Shown: positions 21,613 to 31,443, numbered from the stretch's first letter. The stretch: 64,000 nucleotides of DNA from Ochrobactrum teleogrylli (GCF_006376685.1 NZ_VEWL01000003.1:341727-405726), one strand, 5' to 3'. The notes: generated from the letters alone by a model not told the origin. Numbers and translations are program-made.

Positions 21613-22896
21613 ATGACAAATATCGCCTTCGAACCGGACAATGGCAGCGAAATTGCCGAACAGCGCGCGCCGATCATGCTGGAAAATGTGCGGCCGATTC
21701 CGCGCATTTCCATCCAGGCCTTTTGTGAAAACGAAAGCGTCGCTATTCCCATCGAACGTGCCGGCAACGACCGGCGCATGGCCAAGACGCATCTCAAAGT
21801 CTCCGGCGGCGGCATAGAAGCGGCCATCGAGTTCTACCAGACAGCCTCAACGCCCAATCTGATCATTGTCGAATCGTCATCGGAGCCGAGTGTTCTGCTC
21901 GATGAACTCCAGCGCCTGTCGGAAGTCTGCGATCCCGGTTCCAAGGTGCTCGTCATCGGTCATTCCAACGAAGTCTGGCTCTATCGCGAATTGCTGCGCC
22001 GCGGCGTATCGGAATATATCGTAGCGCCCGTTTCGCTGGCCGATGTTCTGGCCATCGTCTCGTCGATCTTTCTCGATCCGGGTGCCGAACCGCTTGGACG
22101 TTCCATCGCGGTTATCGGCGCGAAGGGCGGTGTCGGCGCATCGACCATCGCGCATAATGTCGCCTGGTCGATCTCGAACCTGTTCCGGCACGACGTGGTT
22201 CTGGCCGATATGGACCTGCCCTTCGGCACGGCCAATATCAATTTCGATCAAGACCCGACGCTCGGTATCGCCGATGCCGTGTTTTCGCCTGAACGGGTGG
22301 ACGAGGTCTATCTCGACCGCCTTCTGGTGCAATATGGCGAACATCTCTCGATTCTCGCCGCCCCTTCCAGTCTGGAGCGCACCTTCGATTTTCAGGAAGA
22401 CGCCTTTTCCGAAATAATCGATGTCGCCCAGCGCACCTCGCCGCTGGTGGTTCTCGATCTGGCGCATGGCTGGAACGGCTGGACCCGCACCACATTGATG
22501 CGGGCCGATGAAGTGGTGATCGTCGCAGCACCCGATCTCGCCAATCTGCGCAATACGAAGAACCTGCTCGACACGCTGGCGCAATTGCGCCCGAACGATC
22601 TGAAGCCGCATCTGGTGCTCAATCAGGTGGGTGTGCCGAAACGTCCCGAAATTGCACTGTCGGACTTTTCCGAACCGCTCGGCATCGACCCGATTGCTGC
22701 CATCGAATTCGAACCGCAGCTTTTCGGCAATGCCGCCAATACCGGGCGCATGATCGCGGAAACCAGCCCCGACAGCCCGGTTTCTGCAACCATCACGCAT
22801 TTAGCGCACGTGCTGACGGGACGGGCGGATGTCCAGCCGCGCAAGAAGAATGGCATCTCCGGTCTTTTGGGCAAATTTGCACGCAAGACGAAGTAA
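21613..22896 (+). CDS. cpaE: Pilus assembly ATPase-like protein CpaE (TadZ)
   Basis: CpaE/TadZ directs polar localisation of the Tad machine. The 427-residue protein has an N-terminal receiver-like half (LIIVESSSEPSVLLDELQRLSEVCDPGSKVLVIGHSN...EYIVAPVS) and a C-terminal MinD/ParA-type half with a deviant Walker A, KGGVGASTIAHNVAW, lacking the usual GKT. DMDLPFGTANINFD and VLDLAHGW correspond to the switch regions. ATG 21613 follows AGAGGGCGAACC. It precedes cpaF by 12 bp. Confidence 0.93.
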   Translation: MTNIAFEPDNGSEIAEQRAPIMLENVRPIPRISIQAFCENESVAIPIERAGNDRRMAKTHLKVSGGGIEAAIEFYQTASTPNLIIVESSSEPSVLLDELQRLSEVCDPGSKVLVIGHSNEVWLYRELLRRGVSEYIVAPVSLADVLAIVSSIFLDPGAEPLGRSIAVIGAKGGVGASTIAHNVAWSISNLFRHDVVLADMDLPFGTANINFDQDPTLGIADAVFSPERVDEVYLDRLLVQYGEHLSILAAPSSLERTFDFQEDAFSEIIDVAQRTSPLVVLDLAHGWNGWTRTTLMRADEVVIVAAPDLANLRNTKNLLDTLAQLRPNDLKPHLVLNQVGVPKRPEIALSDFSEPLGIDPIAAIEFEPQLFGNAANTGRMIAETSPDSPVSATITHLAHVLTGRADVQPRKKNGISGLLGKFARKTK

Positions 22897-22908
22897 CGGC
22901 GGAAAATC

Positions 22909-24363
22909 ATGTTCGGCAAAAGAGGCAACGATTCAGGAAGCAAACAGGATGGCAGCATTGCAAAAGCAATCGCGCCTCAGCCTGTGCAGCGCACGGAGCC
23001 TGTTCAGCCGTCCCGCATGCAGGCCGCTGTTCCCACCACGCCTGCCAGACCTGCCCCGCCCACCAGCAGCGGGCGCGAGAAGACCGAAGGCTATTACGAC
23101 ACCAAAGCGCAGGTCTTTTCCGCGCTGATCGACACGATTGATCTGTCGCAGCTTTCGCGCATGGCACCCGATACGGCGCGCGAGGAAATCCGCGATATCG
23201 TCAATGATATCATCGCCATCAAGAATTTCGTGATGTCGATTGCCGAGCAGGAAGAACTGCTCGACGACATATGCAACGATGTTCTGGGCTACGGTCCGCT
23301 GGAGCCTTTGCTCGCCCGCGACGACATTGCCGATATCATGGTCAATGGTTCGCGCCACACCTATATCGAAGTCGATGGCAGGGTGCAGGAAACGGGTATC
23401 CGGTTTCGCGACAACCAGCAGCTTCTCAATATCTGCCAGCGCATCGTCAGCCAGGTCGGCAGGCGCGTCGATGAATCAAGCCCGATCTGCGATGCACGCC
23501 TGCCGGACGGGTCGCGCGTCAATGTCATCGCGTCCCCCCTGTCGCTCGACGGCCCGGCGCTCACCATCCGCAAATTCCGCAAGGACAAGCTGACGCTCGA
23601 CCAGTTGGTGCGTTTCGGCGCGATTTCCAGCGCCGGTGCGGAACTGTTGCAGATCATCAGCCGCGTGCGCTGCAATGTCATCATTTCCGGCGGCACGGGT
23701 TCGGGCAAGACCACGCTTTTGAACTGCCTGACCCGCTATATCGATACGCATGAGCGCATCATCACTTGCGAAGATTCCGCCGAACTGCAATTGCAGCAGC
23801 CCCATGTCGTGCGCCTTGAAACCCGCCCGCCCAATCTGGAAGGCGAAGGCGAAGTGACCATGCGCGATCTGGTCAAAAACTGCCTGCGTATGCGCCCGGA
23901 GCGAATCATCGTCGGCGAAGTGCGCGGACCGGAAGTCTTCGATCTGCTGCAAGCCATGAATACCGGCCATGACGGCTCGATGGGCACCATCCACTCCAAC
24001 AGCCCGCGCGAATGTCTCAGCCGTATGGAAGCCATGATCGCCATGGGCGGCTATGTGCTGCCGCAGAAGACCGTGCGCGAAATTCTGGTCAACTCCATCG
24101 ATATCATCATTCAGGCGGCGCGCCTGCGGGACGGTTCGCGTCGCATTACCCATGTGACAGAAGTTGTCGGGCTGGAAGGCGACGTTATCATCACCCAGGA
24201 TCTGATGCTTTACGACATCAAGGGCGAGGACGCATCCGGGCGTATTCTCGGCACGCACAGTTCGACCGGCATTGGTCGTCCGGCCTTCTGGGAACGCGCG
24301 CGCTATTACAACGAAGATAGCCGCCTTGCCACTGTTCTCGACAGTATGGAGACGGTTGACTGA
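22909..24363 (+). CDS. cpaF: Type II/IV secretion ATPase CpaF (TadA)
   Basis: CpaF is the hexameric ATPase that powers Flp pilus assembly. The 484-residue protein has a Pro-rich N-terminus, an N-terminal domain ([17 protein letters not shown]), the Walker [17 protein letters not shown] (near 262-277), the Asp box [23 protein letters not shown], Walker [16 protein letters not shown] and the His box [15 protein letters not shown]. All ATPase motifs look intact. Its TGA overlaps the tadB ATG by one base. Confidence 0.96.
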   Translation: MFGKRGNDSGSKQDGSIAKAIAPQPVQRTEPVQPSRMQAAVPTTPARPAPPTSSGREKTEGYYDTKAQVFSALIDTIDLSQLSRMAPDTAREEIRDIVNDIIAIKNFVMSIAEQEELLDDICNDVLGYGPLEPLLARDDIADIMVNGSRHTYIEVDGRVQETGIRFRDNQQLLNICQRIVSQVGRRVDESSPICDARLPDGSRVNVIASPLSLDGPALTIRKFRKDKLTLDQLVRFGAISSAGAELLQIISRVRCNVIISGGTGSGKTTLLNCLTRYIDTHERIITCEDSAELQLQQPHVVRLETRPPNLEGEGEVTMRDLVKNCLRMRPERIIVGEVRGPEVFDLLQAMNTGHDGSMGTIHSNSPRECLSRMEAMIAMGGYVLPQKTVREILVNSIDIIIQAARLRDGSRRITHVTEVVGLEGDVIITQDLMLYDIKGEDASGRILGTHSSTGIGRPAFWERARYYNEDSRLATVLDSMETVD

Positions 24364-25373
24364 TGACCGCCTCCCCCGTCAGCATTCTGATCTTCATTAT
24401 TCTGGCGGTGGTCGCCTGTGCTGCGCTCGCCTATGTGCTGTTCTATGACAGGCTGGCCAGCAAGGACCCCGCCTCGCGGCGGCTGGAAACCGTGCGCAAC
24501 TATGCCGAACGCAGTGTCACCCGCAGCGAACGGGACAAAAACACCGATATCCAGAAACGCCGCAAACTGTTGCAGGACAATATCAAGGATCTCGAAGCGC
24601 GGCAGAAGCAGCGCGAGAAGAATCAGAAATACCCGCCGCTGCGCATTATGCTGACGCAAGCGGGGCTGAGCGTCACGCTGCGCCAGTTCTATATCTATTC
24701 CGGCGTCACGGCCTTCACCGGCCTCCTGATCGGCTTTATTTTCGGCCTGCCGCTTCTGCTTCTTCCCGGCATTGCCATCGCCTGCTTTTTCGGGCTGCCA
24801 CGCTGGTTTGTGCTGCAAAAACGCAAGCGCCGCCTGAAGAAGTTTCTGGAAGAATTTCCAAACGCGCTCGACGTCATTGTCCGCGCGACAAGGGCGGGCC
24901 TGCCGCTCAACGATGGCTTGCGCCTGATCGCCAGCGAGGCGCTGGAGCCGGTCAAAGGCGAATTCAAGAAAGTCGTTGAAGCCCAGCAGATGGGGCTGTC
25001 GATCCCCGAAGCTGTTGGCAAGATGCCCGACAGCATGCCCTGCCCCGAAACCAACTTCTTCGCCATCGTGATCCAGATTCAGTCTCAGGCGGGCGGCAAT
25101 CTTTCCGAAGCGCTGAACAATCTGTCCAAGGTGCTGCGTGATCGCAAGAAGATGAAAGCCAAGGTCGATGCGCTTTCGATGGAAGCAAAGGCATCAGCCG
25201 CCATCATCGGCGCGCTGCCCTTTATCGTCATGGTGCTGGTCTATCTGACCAGTCCGCAATATATGACGCTGCTTTTCACGTCATCAACCGGCCATATGCT
25301 GTTGGGCATTGCCGCCGTGCTGATGGCGACCGGCATCTTCATCATGAAGAACATGATCAATTTCGATATGTGA
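24363..25373 (+). CDS. tadB: Flp pilus platform protein TadB
   Basis: TadB is one of the two inner-membrane platform proteins (GspF-like) driven by CpaF. The 336-residue protein has an N-terminal membrane segment, a charged cytoplasmic region, two central membrane helices (FTGLLIGFIFGLPLLLLPGIAIACFFGLP), the T2SSF domain (FLEEFPNALDVIVRATRAGLPLNDGLRLIASEALEPVKGEF) and C-terminal helices. Immediately followed by tadC. Confidence 0.94.
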   Translation: MTASPVSILIFIILAVVACAALAYVLFYDRLASKDPASRRLETVRNYAERSVTRSERDKNTDIQKRRKLLQDNIKDLEARQKQREKNQKYPPLRIMLTQAGLSVTLRQFYIYSGVTAFTGLLIGFIFGLPLLLLPGIAIACFFGLPRWFVLQKRKRRLKKFLEEFPNALDVIVRATRAGLPLNDGLRLIASEALEPVKGEFKKVVEAQQMGLSIPEAVGKMPDSMPCPETNFFAIVIQIQSQAGGNLSEALNNLSKVLRDRKKMKAKVDALSMEAKASAAIIGALPFIVMVLVYLTSPQYMTLLFTSSTGHMLLGIAAVLMATGIFIMKNMINFDM

Positions 25374-25383
25374 GGCGCAGACC

Positions 25384-26385
25384 ATGTTTTCTCTCCTCAT
25401 CGAAAAACTGAGTGACCCGCAATTTCTGATCGCCATGCTGATCACGGTTGCGGTCTTCGCTGCCATCGTCACTGTTGTCATGCCGGTCCTCAGCACCAGT
25501 GTTTTGAAATCACGCATGAAATCGGTTGCCATTGAGCGCGAGGCGATCCGCTCGCGCGAACGCGCGCGGCTAGCAACGGAAAACGACCGGCGCAACAGCC
25601 TGCGTCACCAACAGAAGCAGGGCATTCGCGACTTCGTCGAAAGGCTTGATCTGAAAAAGGCGCTGGCCGACGAAAAGACGATTGCAGCACTCAGAACGGC
25701 CGGTTTTCGCGGGCAAAACCCGCTCAACATCTTCCTGTTTCTGCGCTTCGTGCTGCCTTTCGGCGCGATGACGCTGGCAGCCTTTTACGTCTTCGTGCTC
25801 GGCAATCTGCCGGACCACTCGTTCTTCGTCCGGATTTTCGTCTGTATTCTGGCCGGTTATGCCGGGTTCTATGCGCCGAACCTCTATGTTTCCAACAAGG
25901 CGACCAAGCGCAAGCAGTCGATCCGCCGGGCCTGGCCGGATGCACTCGACCTCATGCTGATCTGCGTCGAATCGGGCATGTCGATTGAAGCAGCCTTTCG
26001 CAAGGTGGCCGACGAAATCGGCATACAATCGGTGGAACTGGCGGAAGAACTGATGCTCACCAATGCCGAGCTGTCATTCCTGCCCGAGCGCCGTCAGGCC
26101 TATGATAATCTCGCCAGTCGCACCGGTGTCGATCAGGTGAAATCAGTTTCGCAGGCGCTCATTCAGGCGGAGCGTTACGGCACGCCGGTGTCGCAGGCGC
26201 TCAGAACGCTTTCTCAGGAAAGCCGCGATCTGCGCATGCTGGAAGCGGAAAAGAAAGCAGCAGCCCTGCCGCCGAAACTGACCGTGCCGATGATCGTGTT
26301 CTTCCTGCCGGTGCTGTTCATCGTCATTCTTGGCCCGGCCTTCATCCAGATCGCCGCGCAGGGCGGACTGTTCGGTCCGCGCTGA
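25384..26385 (+). CDS. tadC: Flp pilus platform protein TadC
   Basis: TadC is the second GspF-like platform protein, pairing with TadB. The 333-residue protein has N-terminal and central membrane helices and the T2SSF segment AWPDALDLMLICVESGMSIEAAFRKVADEIG, ending in a hydrophobic helix (MIVFFLPVLFIVILGPAFIQI). It is ten bases after tadB and convergent with tadD; only 21 bp separate the two stop codons, with no clear terminator. Confidence 0.94.
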   Translation: MFSLLIEKLSDPQFLIAMLITVAVFAAIVTVVMPVLSTSVLKSRMKSVAIEREAIRSRERARLATENDRRNSLRHQQKQGIRDFVERLDLKKALADEKTIAALRTAGFRGQNPLNIFLFLRFVLPFGAMTLAAFYVFVLGNLPDHSFFVRIFVCILAGYAGFYAPNLYVSNKATKRKQSIRRAWPDALDLMLICVESGMSIEAAFRKVADEIGIQSVELAEELMLTNAELSFLPERRQAYDNLASRTGVDQVKSVSQALIQAERYGTPVSQALRTLSQESRDLRMLEAEKKAAALPPKLTVPMIVFFLPVLFIVILGPAFIQIAAQGGLFGPR

Positions 26386-26406
26386 TGCTTCGCCGGATGT
26401 AAGAAG

Positions 26407-27252
26407 TCAGCCCTTCGGCTTGTCCTTGAGCATGTTCCAGGAATTCTGCTGCGCCAGCATGGAACGCAGATAATCCGTGTTGGCCTTGGCCTGTTGCGGC
26501 GAAAGCTCCTGCGCGGCAATGGTTTCCGCTTCCTGGAAACGTCCCTGCAAGCCGACCGACAGCGCCAGATTCTGACGCACGCGGCTATCCGCGCCGGGCA
26601 GAACGGAGGCCTGCCGGAAATAGTTTTCCGCCGCCCTGGAATCACCGGCGAGAAGGTAGGACATGCCCATATTGGAGAGTACCGACGGTTCGTTCGGCTT
26701 GATCTGCAGCGCCTTCTGATACATGGCGCGGGCCTGATCCCGATTGCCCATCTGGTCGAGAATGGCACCTTCGGCGGAGACGAGTTTCCAGTCGGGATAG
26801 GCCGGGTTCTGCGCACGGCGGATGGCATCAAGTGCGGTGTCGAACTGACCCGCACCGGCCAGCGCCTTGCCATAGGCGGCGAGGACCTGCTGATCCTTCG
26901 GATAGGTGATGACCAGCGCGCGCATGACGGCCAGAGCCTGATCGTTGCGGCCAAGCCGGATCAGCACGCCTGCATAATTCAGTGCCGTGCCACGGTCCTT
27001 GGGGTTGCGCTCATATTGCGCGCCAAGACGGCCCGCCATCGCGGCAAGCTGTGCGTCGTTCATGTGATCGAAAGTGGCTGCGGTTTCGACGCGTCGCACC
27101 GAACCCGTCGTAGTACGGTCCACCGTGTTGCAGCCGGTGAGGACTAGCGCTGAAAGGATAGAAGCCACGCCAAGGCGGAAACCAGCGCCGCCCATTACAC
27201 CGATGTTGAGCATCCCGCCTCCATATGCGACCGGCGCTACGCCCCGGTCCAT
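26407..27252 (-). CDS. tadD: TPR lipoprotein TadD
   Basis: TadD-family proteins are outer-membrane TPR lipoproteins of the Tad system. The protein has a lipobox (ALVLTGC) and at least four TPR-like repeats (for example ALNYAGVLIRLGRNDQALAVMRALVITYPKD, and ARAMYQKALQIKPNEPSVLSNMGMSYLLAGDSRAAENYFRQA in sequence order). The start is uncertain: ATG 27252 has AAGGAG eleven bases upstream, whereas ATG 27195 would give a compact lipoprotein signal. It has its own upstream TTAACC pair. Confidence 0.88.
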   Translation of the reverse strand: MDRGVAPVAYGGGMLNIGVMGGAGFRLGVASILSALVLTGCNTVDRTTTGSVRRVETAATFDHMNDAQLAAMAGRLGAQYERNPKDRGTALNYAGVLIRLGRNDQALAVMRALVITYPKDQQVLAAYGKALAGAGQFDTALDAIRRAQNPAYPDWKLVSAEGAILDQMGNRDQARAMYQKALQIKPNEPSVLSNMGMSYLLAGDSRAAENYFRQASVLPGADSRVRQNLALSVGLQGRFQEAETIAAQELSPQQAKANTDYLRSMLAQQNSWNMLKDKPKG

Positions 27253-27283
27253 CAAGCCCGATTTCTCCTTCATCAATAATCCG

Positions 27284-27305
27284 TTAACCCTAATGATTGG
27301 TTAAC
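27284..27305 (-). promoter_or_regulatory. Paired GTTAAC sites upstream of tadD
   Basis: Read on the minus strand, GTTAACC and GGTTAAC face each other across an 11-bp gap, forming an inverted pair of CtrA-like half sites. They lie between divergent tadD and the aminopeptidase gene. The spacing is not the CtrA consensus. Confidence 0.3.
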
Positions 27306-27384
27306 AAGCCCCGCATGCACCTGTTTTCAAACGAGGCGCAGCACTCTATCTGTTTTCAAAACTGCCTTGATCGGAAAGAGTGCC

Positions 27385-28761
27385 ATGTCTGTCGAACTCA
27401 TTGCCCAAAAGTCGGAACAAAGCCGTCCAATCTGGTTTACGAAAAAGGGGCAACTGGAAGAAAACACGCTTCCTGCCCCGGTGATCGCTTGGGCGAAAGC
27501 CCATGATTTCGACGGAGAGGCGGGCAAGGTTCTGGTTCTGCCGGGACCGGACGGCGCGATCTCCGGCGCGCTGTTCGGCATTGGCGACGGTGCCAAAGGT
27601 GGTCAGTCGCAACTGCTTGCAGGCAAACTCGCACGCAGCCTGCCGGAAGGTGACTGGCATTTCGAAAATGCTGGCGACGAGGCCGGGCTGGCGGCGCTCG
27701 CCTTCCTGATGGGCGGCTATCATTTCTCGCGCTACCGCAAGGCAAATGGCAAGACAATCCGTCTTGCTCTGCCAAGCGGTGTCGATGAAGCCGAGACGAA
27801 GCGCATCGCCGCAGCGGTTACACTCACGCGTGATCTCATCAACACGCCGACCAACGACATGGGACCGGATGCGCTGGAAAAAGCCGCACGCGAACTGGCC
27901 AGCGAACATGGCGCGAAGGTGAGCGTCACGGAAGGCGATGCTCTTCTGGCACAGAATTTTCCGATGATCCATGCGGTCGGACGCGCAGGCGCGATTGCGC
28001 CACGTCTGATCGACATCACATGGGGCACGGAAAGCGATCCGAAGATCACGCTGGTCGGCAAGGGCGTCTGCTTCGATACGGGCGGTCTCGATATCAAGCC
28101 CGCAAGCGGCATGTTGCTCATGAAAAAGGATATGGGCGGCGCTGCCAATGTGCTCGGCCTTGCCGCCATCGTCATGGGCGCAAAACTGGCCGTGCGGTTG
28201 CGCGTACTGATCCCGGCGGTCGAGAATTCAATTGCCGGAAATGCGTTCCGTCCGGGCGATGTTCTGCAAAGCCGCAAGCGACTGACCGTCGAAATAGGCA
28301 ATACGGATGCGGAAGGCAGGCTGGTGCTGGCGGATGCTCTGGCGCTGGCCGACGAGGAAGAACCGGAATTGCTGATCGATATGGCGACCCTGACCGGTGC
28401 AGCGCGTGTGGCGCTCGGTCCTGACCTGCCACCGTTCTTCACCCATGACGATGCGCTGGCGGAAGCCATTGCCGCCAAGGCCGAGGAAACCGCCGATCCG
28501 CTGTGGCGCATGCCGCTCTGGCAGCCCTATGCGCAAAAACTGTCGTCACGCATTGCCGATATCAACAATGTCACCACTGACGGTTTTGCCGGATCGGTGA
28601 CGGCAGCCTTGTTCCTCAGCCGCTTTGTCGAAAAAGCAAAGGCGCATGCGCATTTCGATATTTTCGGCTGGGTGCCGGTGGAGAAACCCGCCTCACCGGT
28701 CGGCGGTGAAGCGCAGGCGATCCGTGCGCTCTATCTGCTGCTCAAGGAACGCTACGCTTGA
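27385..28761 (+). CDS. Leucyl aminopeptidase family protein (M17)
   Basis: M17 enzymes are cytosolic hexameric metallo-aminopeptidases that release N-terminal residues. The 458-residue protein carries the metal-binding/catalytic motifs KGVCFDTGGLDIKP (first metal ligands) and NTDAEGRLVLADAL (the M17 signature), with KKDMGGAANVLG between them. GGAAAGAG lies upstream of ATG 27385; a non-ATG start at 27367 is less likely. Substrate preference (PepA versus PepB-like) cannot be decided. The SH3 gene faces it convergently six bases downstream. Confidence 0.93.
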   Translation: MSVELIAQKSEQSRPIWFTKKGQLEENTLPAPVIAWAKAHDFDGEAGKVLVLPGPDGAISGALFGIGDGAKGGQSQLLAGKLARSLPEGDWHFENAGDEAGLAALAFLMGGYHFSRYRKANGKTIRLALPSGVDEAETKRIAAAVTLTRDLINTPTNDMGPDALEKAARELASEHGAKVSVTEGDALLAQNFPMIHAVGRAGAIAPRLIDITWGTESDPKITLVGKGVCFDTGGLDIKPASGMLLMKKDMGGAANVLGLAAIVMGAKLAVRLRVLIPAVENSIAGNAFRPGDVLQSRKRLTVEIGNTDAEGRLVLADALALADEEEPELLIDMATLTGAARVALGPDLPPFFTHDDALAEAIAAKAEETADPLWRMPLWQPYAQKLSSRIADINNVTTDGFAGSVTAALFLSRFVEKAKAHAHFDIFGWVPVEKPASPVGGEAQAIRALYLLLKERYA

Positions 28762-28767
28762 TGTTTA

Positions 28768-29358
28768 TCAATCGAAGGCTTCACCGGGATAGACGCCCCA
28801 TAGCTCCGACTGCTTGATCCAGCCGCGCACGCCGCTGACGTCCATACGGCACCATTGGCCGGTGCACTGGCGCACGGTGCCGACAACACCCGGTTCGATA
28901 TCGGCAGCGACTGCTGCCGTATCATTGGCATCGCGGCGCATGGTGATCATCTTGCCCTGGTCGTTCTTCAGCCAGGGCGCGGTGATCGCTGTGCGCTTGC
29001 CGGACAGGAGCGACTGGTAGACCCAGCCTTCTGTGCCGTCGGCATCGCGGATACGTCGCCAGTTGTCATATTCCTGAATGATCTCGACCGGCAGCCCGGC
29101 CTTCATGAACAGCCACGAAACCGGATAGTCGCGCCCCGGCCCGATGCGCAGGTTGACGCGCGCCGGTTTGAGGCTGACGAAGCGCGGCACAGGCAGTCCG
29201 CTTGCGCCCGTGGCGGTGCCAGTTGCTTCCGTTTCGGCTGCATGCGCGCTGATCGGCGCTGCCGCGAACAGCAGCCCCAGACACGCGGCAAAGGCCATGA
29301 AAAAGCGCTTTACCGAGATGCTCTGAGCCAAAAACCTTTGGGGAAGTACTCTATTCAC
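28768..29358 (-). CDS. Exported SH3-domain protein
   Basis: The 196-residue protein has an N-terminal signal (FFMAFAACLGLLFAAAPISAHA) and two bacterial SH3-like repeats: PARVNLRIGPGRDYPVSWLFMKAGLPVEIIQEYDNWRRIRDADGTEGWVYQSLL and a second ending GWIKQSELWGVYPGEAFD. Such proteins sit in the periplasm and often bind peptidoglycan peptides. The GTG start at 29358 has GAGAGG upstream. A cysteine pair (QCTGQWC) lies in the second repeat. No catalytic domain is present. Confidence 0.85.
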   Translation of the reverse strand: MNRVLPQRFLAQSISVKRFFMAFAACLGLLFAAAPISAHAAETEATGTATGASGLPVPRFVSLKPARVNLRIGPGRDYPVSWLFMKAGLPVEIIQEYDNWRRIRDADGTEGWVYQSLLSGKRTAITAPWLKNDQGKMITMRRDANDTAAVAADIEPGVVGTVRQCTGQWCRMDVSGVRGWIKQSELWGVYPGEAFD

Positions 29359-29542
29359 TGCGCCTCTCGCCGTCCTGTTCTTTACTCAAGACGGTCATGC
29401 CTTCAGCGGAAGCGTAAAGCGGCGGGGGCTGTCCGGCATCGCGACCGTCTTGTTTATCGGTCCTGTTTTTCTTTGTCTTTGCCCCGCCGCCTTGATAGAG
29501 ATGAGCAGCCGAAGCAATATCCCATATTGCACCTTCTTGGTT

Positions 29543-29559
29543 AAGGAGGTCTCAACATG
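29543..29559 (+). promoter_or_regulatory. Near-perfect Shine-Dalgarno with out-of-frame ATG
   Basis: AAGGAGGT (29543-29550) is placed six bases before ATG 29557. The frame opened there is not that of the dehydrogenase: it runs 102 codons, entering the dehydrogenase gene out of frame, with no recognisable product. It may serve a leader peptide or mark a lost upstream start. Confidence 0.45.
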
Positions 29560-29611
29560 AAGCTTCAGCACAGAAGTTCGCCCGGAAGCGGGCTTAGAAA
29601 ACGGGGTGGAG

Positions 29612-30616
29612 ATGTCGAACAAAAAGAAGCCGCTGGTCGTTCTTACGAGAAAACTGCCGGACCCGGTGGAAACCCGAATGCGGGAATTGTTCGATGCACG
29701 TCTCAATATAGACGACCACCGTATGACCCAGCCGGAAATCATCGCCGCGCTGAAAGAGGCCGATGTTCTCGTGCCCTGCATCACGGATGTGATCGACGCC
29801 GCCGCCATCGAACAGGCCGGACCCAATCTCAAGCTGATCGCCAATTTCGGCAATGGCGTCGATAATATCGATGTAGCCGCCGCTGCAAAGCGCGGCATTA
29901 CCGTAACCAACACGCCGAATGTGCTCACCGAAGATACCGCCGACATGACGCTGGCGCTGCTTCTGTCGGCCCCGCGCCGCCTTGTGGAAGGCGCGAATGT
30001 GCTGAACGAGCGCGATGGCAAATGGCCGGGCTGGTCGCCGACATGGATGCTCGGACGCCGCATCTGGGGCAAGCGCCTCGGCATTGTCGGCATGGGCCGC
30101 ATCGGCACCGCCGTGGCGCGTCGCGCCAAGGCTTTCGGCTTGTCGATCCATTATCACAATCGCAAACGCGTCAGCCCGCAGGTCGAGGAAGAGCTGGAAG
30201 CGACCTATTGGGACAGCCTCGACCAGATGCTAGCCCGCATGGACATTATCTCGGTCAATTGCCCTTCGACGCCGGCCACATTTCATCTGCTCTCGGCTCG
30301 TCGCATCGCGCTGATGCAGCCGACGGCCTATCTGGTCAACACCGCGCGCGGCCAGATCATCGATGAAAACGCCTTGATCGATCTGATCGAGCAAGGCCGC
30401 ATCGCCGGTGCCGGGCTGGACGTGTTCGAGAACGAACCTGCGGTCAATCCGCGCCTGCTGGCGCTTGCCGAAAAGGGCAAGGTCGTGCTGCTGCCACATA
30501 TGGGTTCAGCCACGATTGAAGGCCGCATCGATATGGGTGACAAGGTCATCATCAATATCAAGGCTTTCGTCGACGGACACCGGACGCCGGATCGGGTTCT
30601 TCCAAACCGCGTTTAA
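29612..30616 (+). CDS. D-2-hydroxyacid dehydrogenase (glyoxylate/hydroxypyruvate reductase type)
   Basis: The protein reduces 2-oxoacids such as glyoxylate with NAD(P)H; the exact substrate is not determinable. The roughly 334-residue sequence has the NAD-binding motif LGIVGMGRIGTAVARRAKAFG (near 145-165), and the catalytic triad Arg (VNTARGQIIDE), Glu (DVFENEP) and His (LLPHMGSAT). The start is uncertain: ATG 29612, or GTG 29606, with only a GGGGTGG region upstream. Its TAA overlaps the stop codon of the convergent hydrolase gene by four bases. Confidence 0.9.
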   Translation: MSNKKKPLVVLTRKLPDPVETRMRELFDARLNIDDHRMTQPEIIAALKEADVLVPCITDVIDAAAIEQAGPNLKLIANFGNGVDNIDVAAAAKRGITVTNTPNVLTEDTADMTLALLLSAPRRLVEGANVLNERDGKWPGWSPTWMLGRRIWGKRLGIVGMGRIGTAVARRAKAFGLSIHYHNRKRVSPQVEEELEATYWDSLDQMLARMDIISVNCPSTPATFHLLSARRIALMQPTAYLVNTARGQIIDENALIDLIEQGRIAGAGLDVFENEPAVNPRLLALAEKGKVVLLPHMGSATIEGRIDMGDKVIINIKAFVDGHRTPDRVLPNRV

Positions 30617-31443
30617 GTTCGGCTGTTCGTTTTTCCATCGATGAATTTCAGAACCGTGTGGGCGTAAAGCCGGGGATTTTCCACCGGCACGCCGTGGCCT
30701 GAATCGGGCAGGATAATCAGTTCTGCACCGGGAATCTGGCTGGCGATGAATTCCGTATGTTCACGCGTGACGGCTGTATCGTGATCGCCGATCACGATGG
30801 CGGTGCGCACCTTTATCTGTGATAGGTCTTCATCGGTATAGTTCGGTTCATTCGCCCAGAGCGCATGAATTTCCTTGTCGATGCTTTCGTAGTGGCGAAG
30901 TTCAGGGATGGGCCGTCCCTCAGCTATCGCTTCGATATAGCCGGTATTGCCTTCGGGCGAGACATTGGCAGCCTGCGCGAACAGGCTGTTCAGGCGCTCA
31001 GGGTAACGCATGGCGATATCGAGCCCGATAATGCCGCCATCGCTCCAGCCCACCAGATCGACCTTGTCGATATGCAGAAAGTCCATGAGCGCCACATAAT
31101 CGTCAGCCATCAGGCCATAAGTGAGCGGTTCAGTCGTGCGGGTGGAACGCCCCTGCCCGCGACTGTCGGCGACGATCACCGTGTGATGACGCGCCAATAT
31201 CGGCAGTTGCGCATCCCAGACATGCTGGTCGGACAGACCGCCCGGTATCAGCAGGATCGGCGGTCCCTTACCGACGATCCGGTAATACATTTCGATACCG
31301 TTGACTTCGGCAAAGGCGGCTGGCGAAGCGGGAATGGTCACGCGCGCTATCCTTTCGGATGAAACCGCTGAAGGGATGAGGACAGCAAGACCAAGCGCCA
31401 TGGCGACAAAGCCTGCACCTTGAAACATCCTGTTTCCCGTCAT
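30613..31443 (-). CDS. Alpha/beta hydrolase, probably exported
   Basis: The 276-residue protein has an N-terminal hydrophobic signal/anchor (FVAMALGLAVLIPSAVSSE) and an alpha/beta hydrolase fold: oxyanion segment LLIPGGLSDQHVWD, the nucleophile elbow GWSDGG (Ser), and a C-terminal catalytic His in DSGHGVPVENP. DHDTAV is the likely acid loop. Substrate is unknown. AAAGG lies upstream of ATG 31443. Confidence 0.85.
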   Translation of the reverse strand: MTGNRMFQGAGFVAMALGLAVLIPSAVSSERIARVTIPASPAAFAEVNGIEMYYRIVGKGPPILLIPGGLSDQHVWDAQLPILARHHTVIVADSRGQGRSTRTTEPLTYGLMADDYVALMDFLHIDKVDLVGWSDGGIIGLDIAMRYPERLNSLFAQAANVSPEGNTGYIEAIAEGRPIPELRHYESIDKEIHALWANEPNYTDEDLSQIKVRTAIVIGDHDTAVTREHTEFIASQIPGAELIILPDSGHGVPVENPRLYAHTVLKFIDGKTNSRT

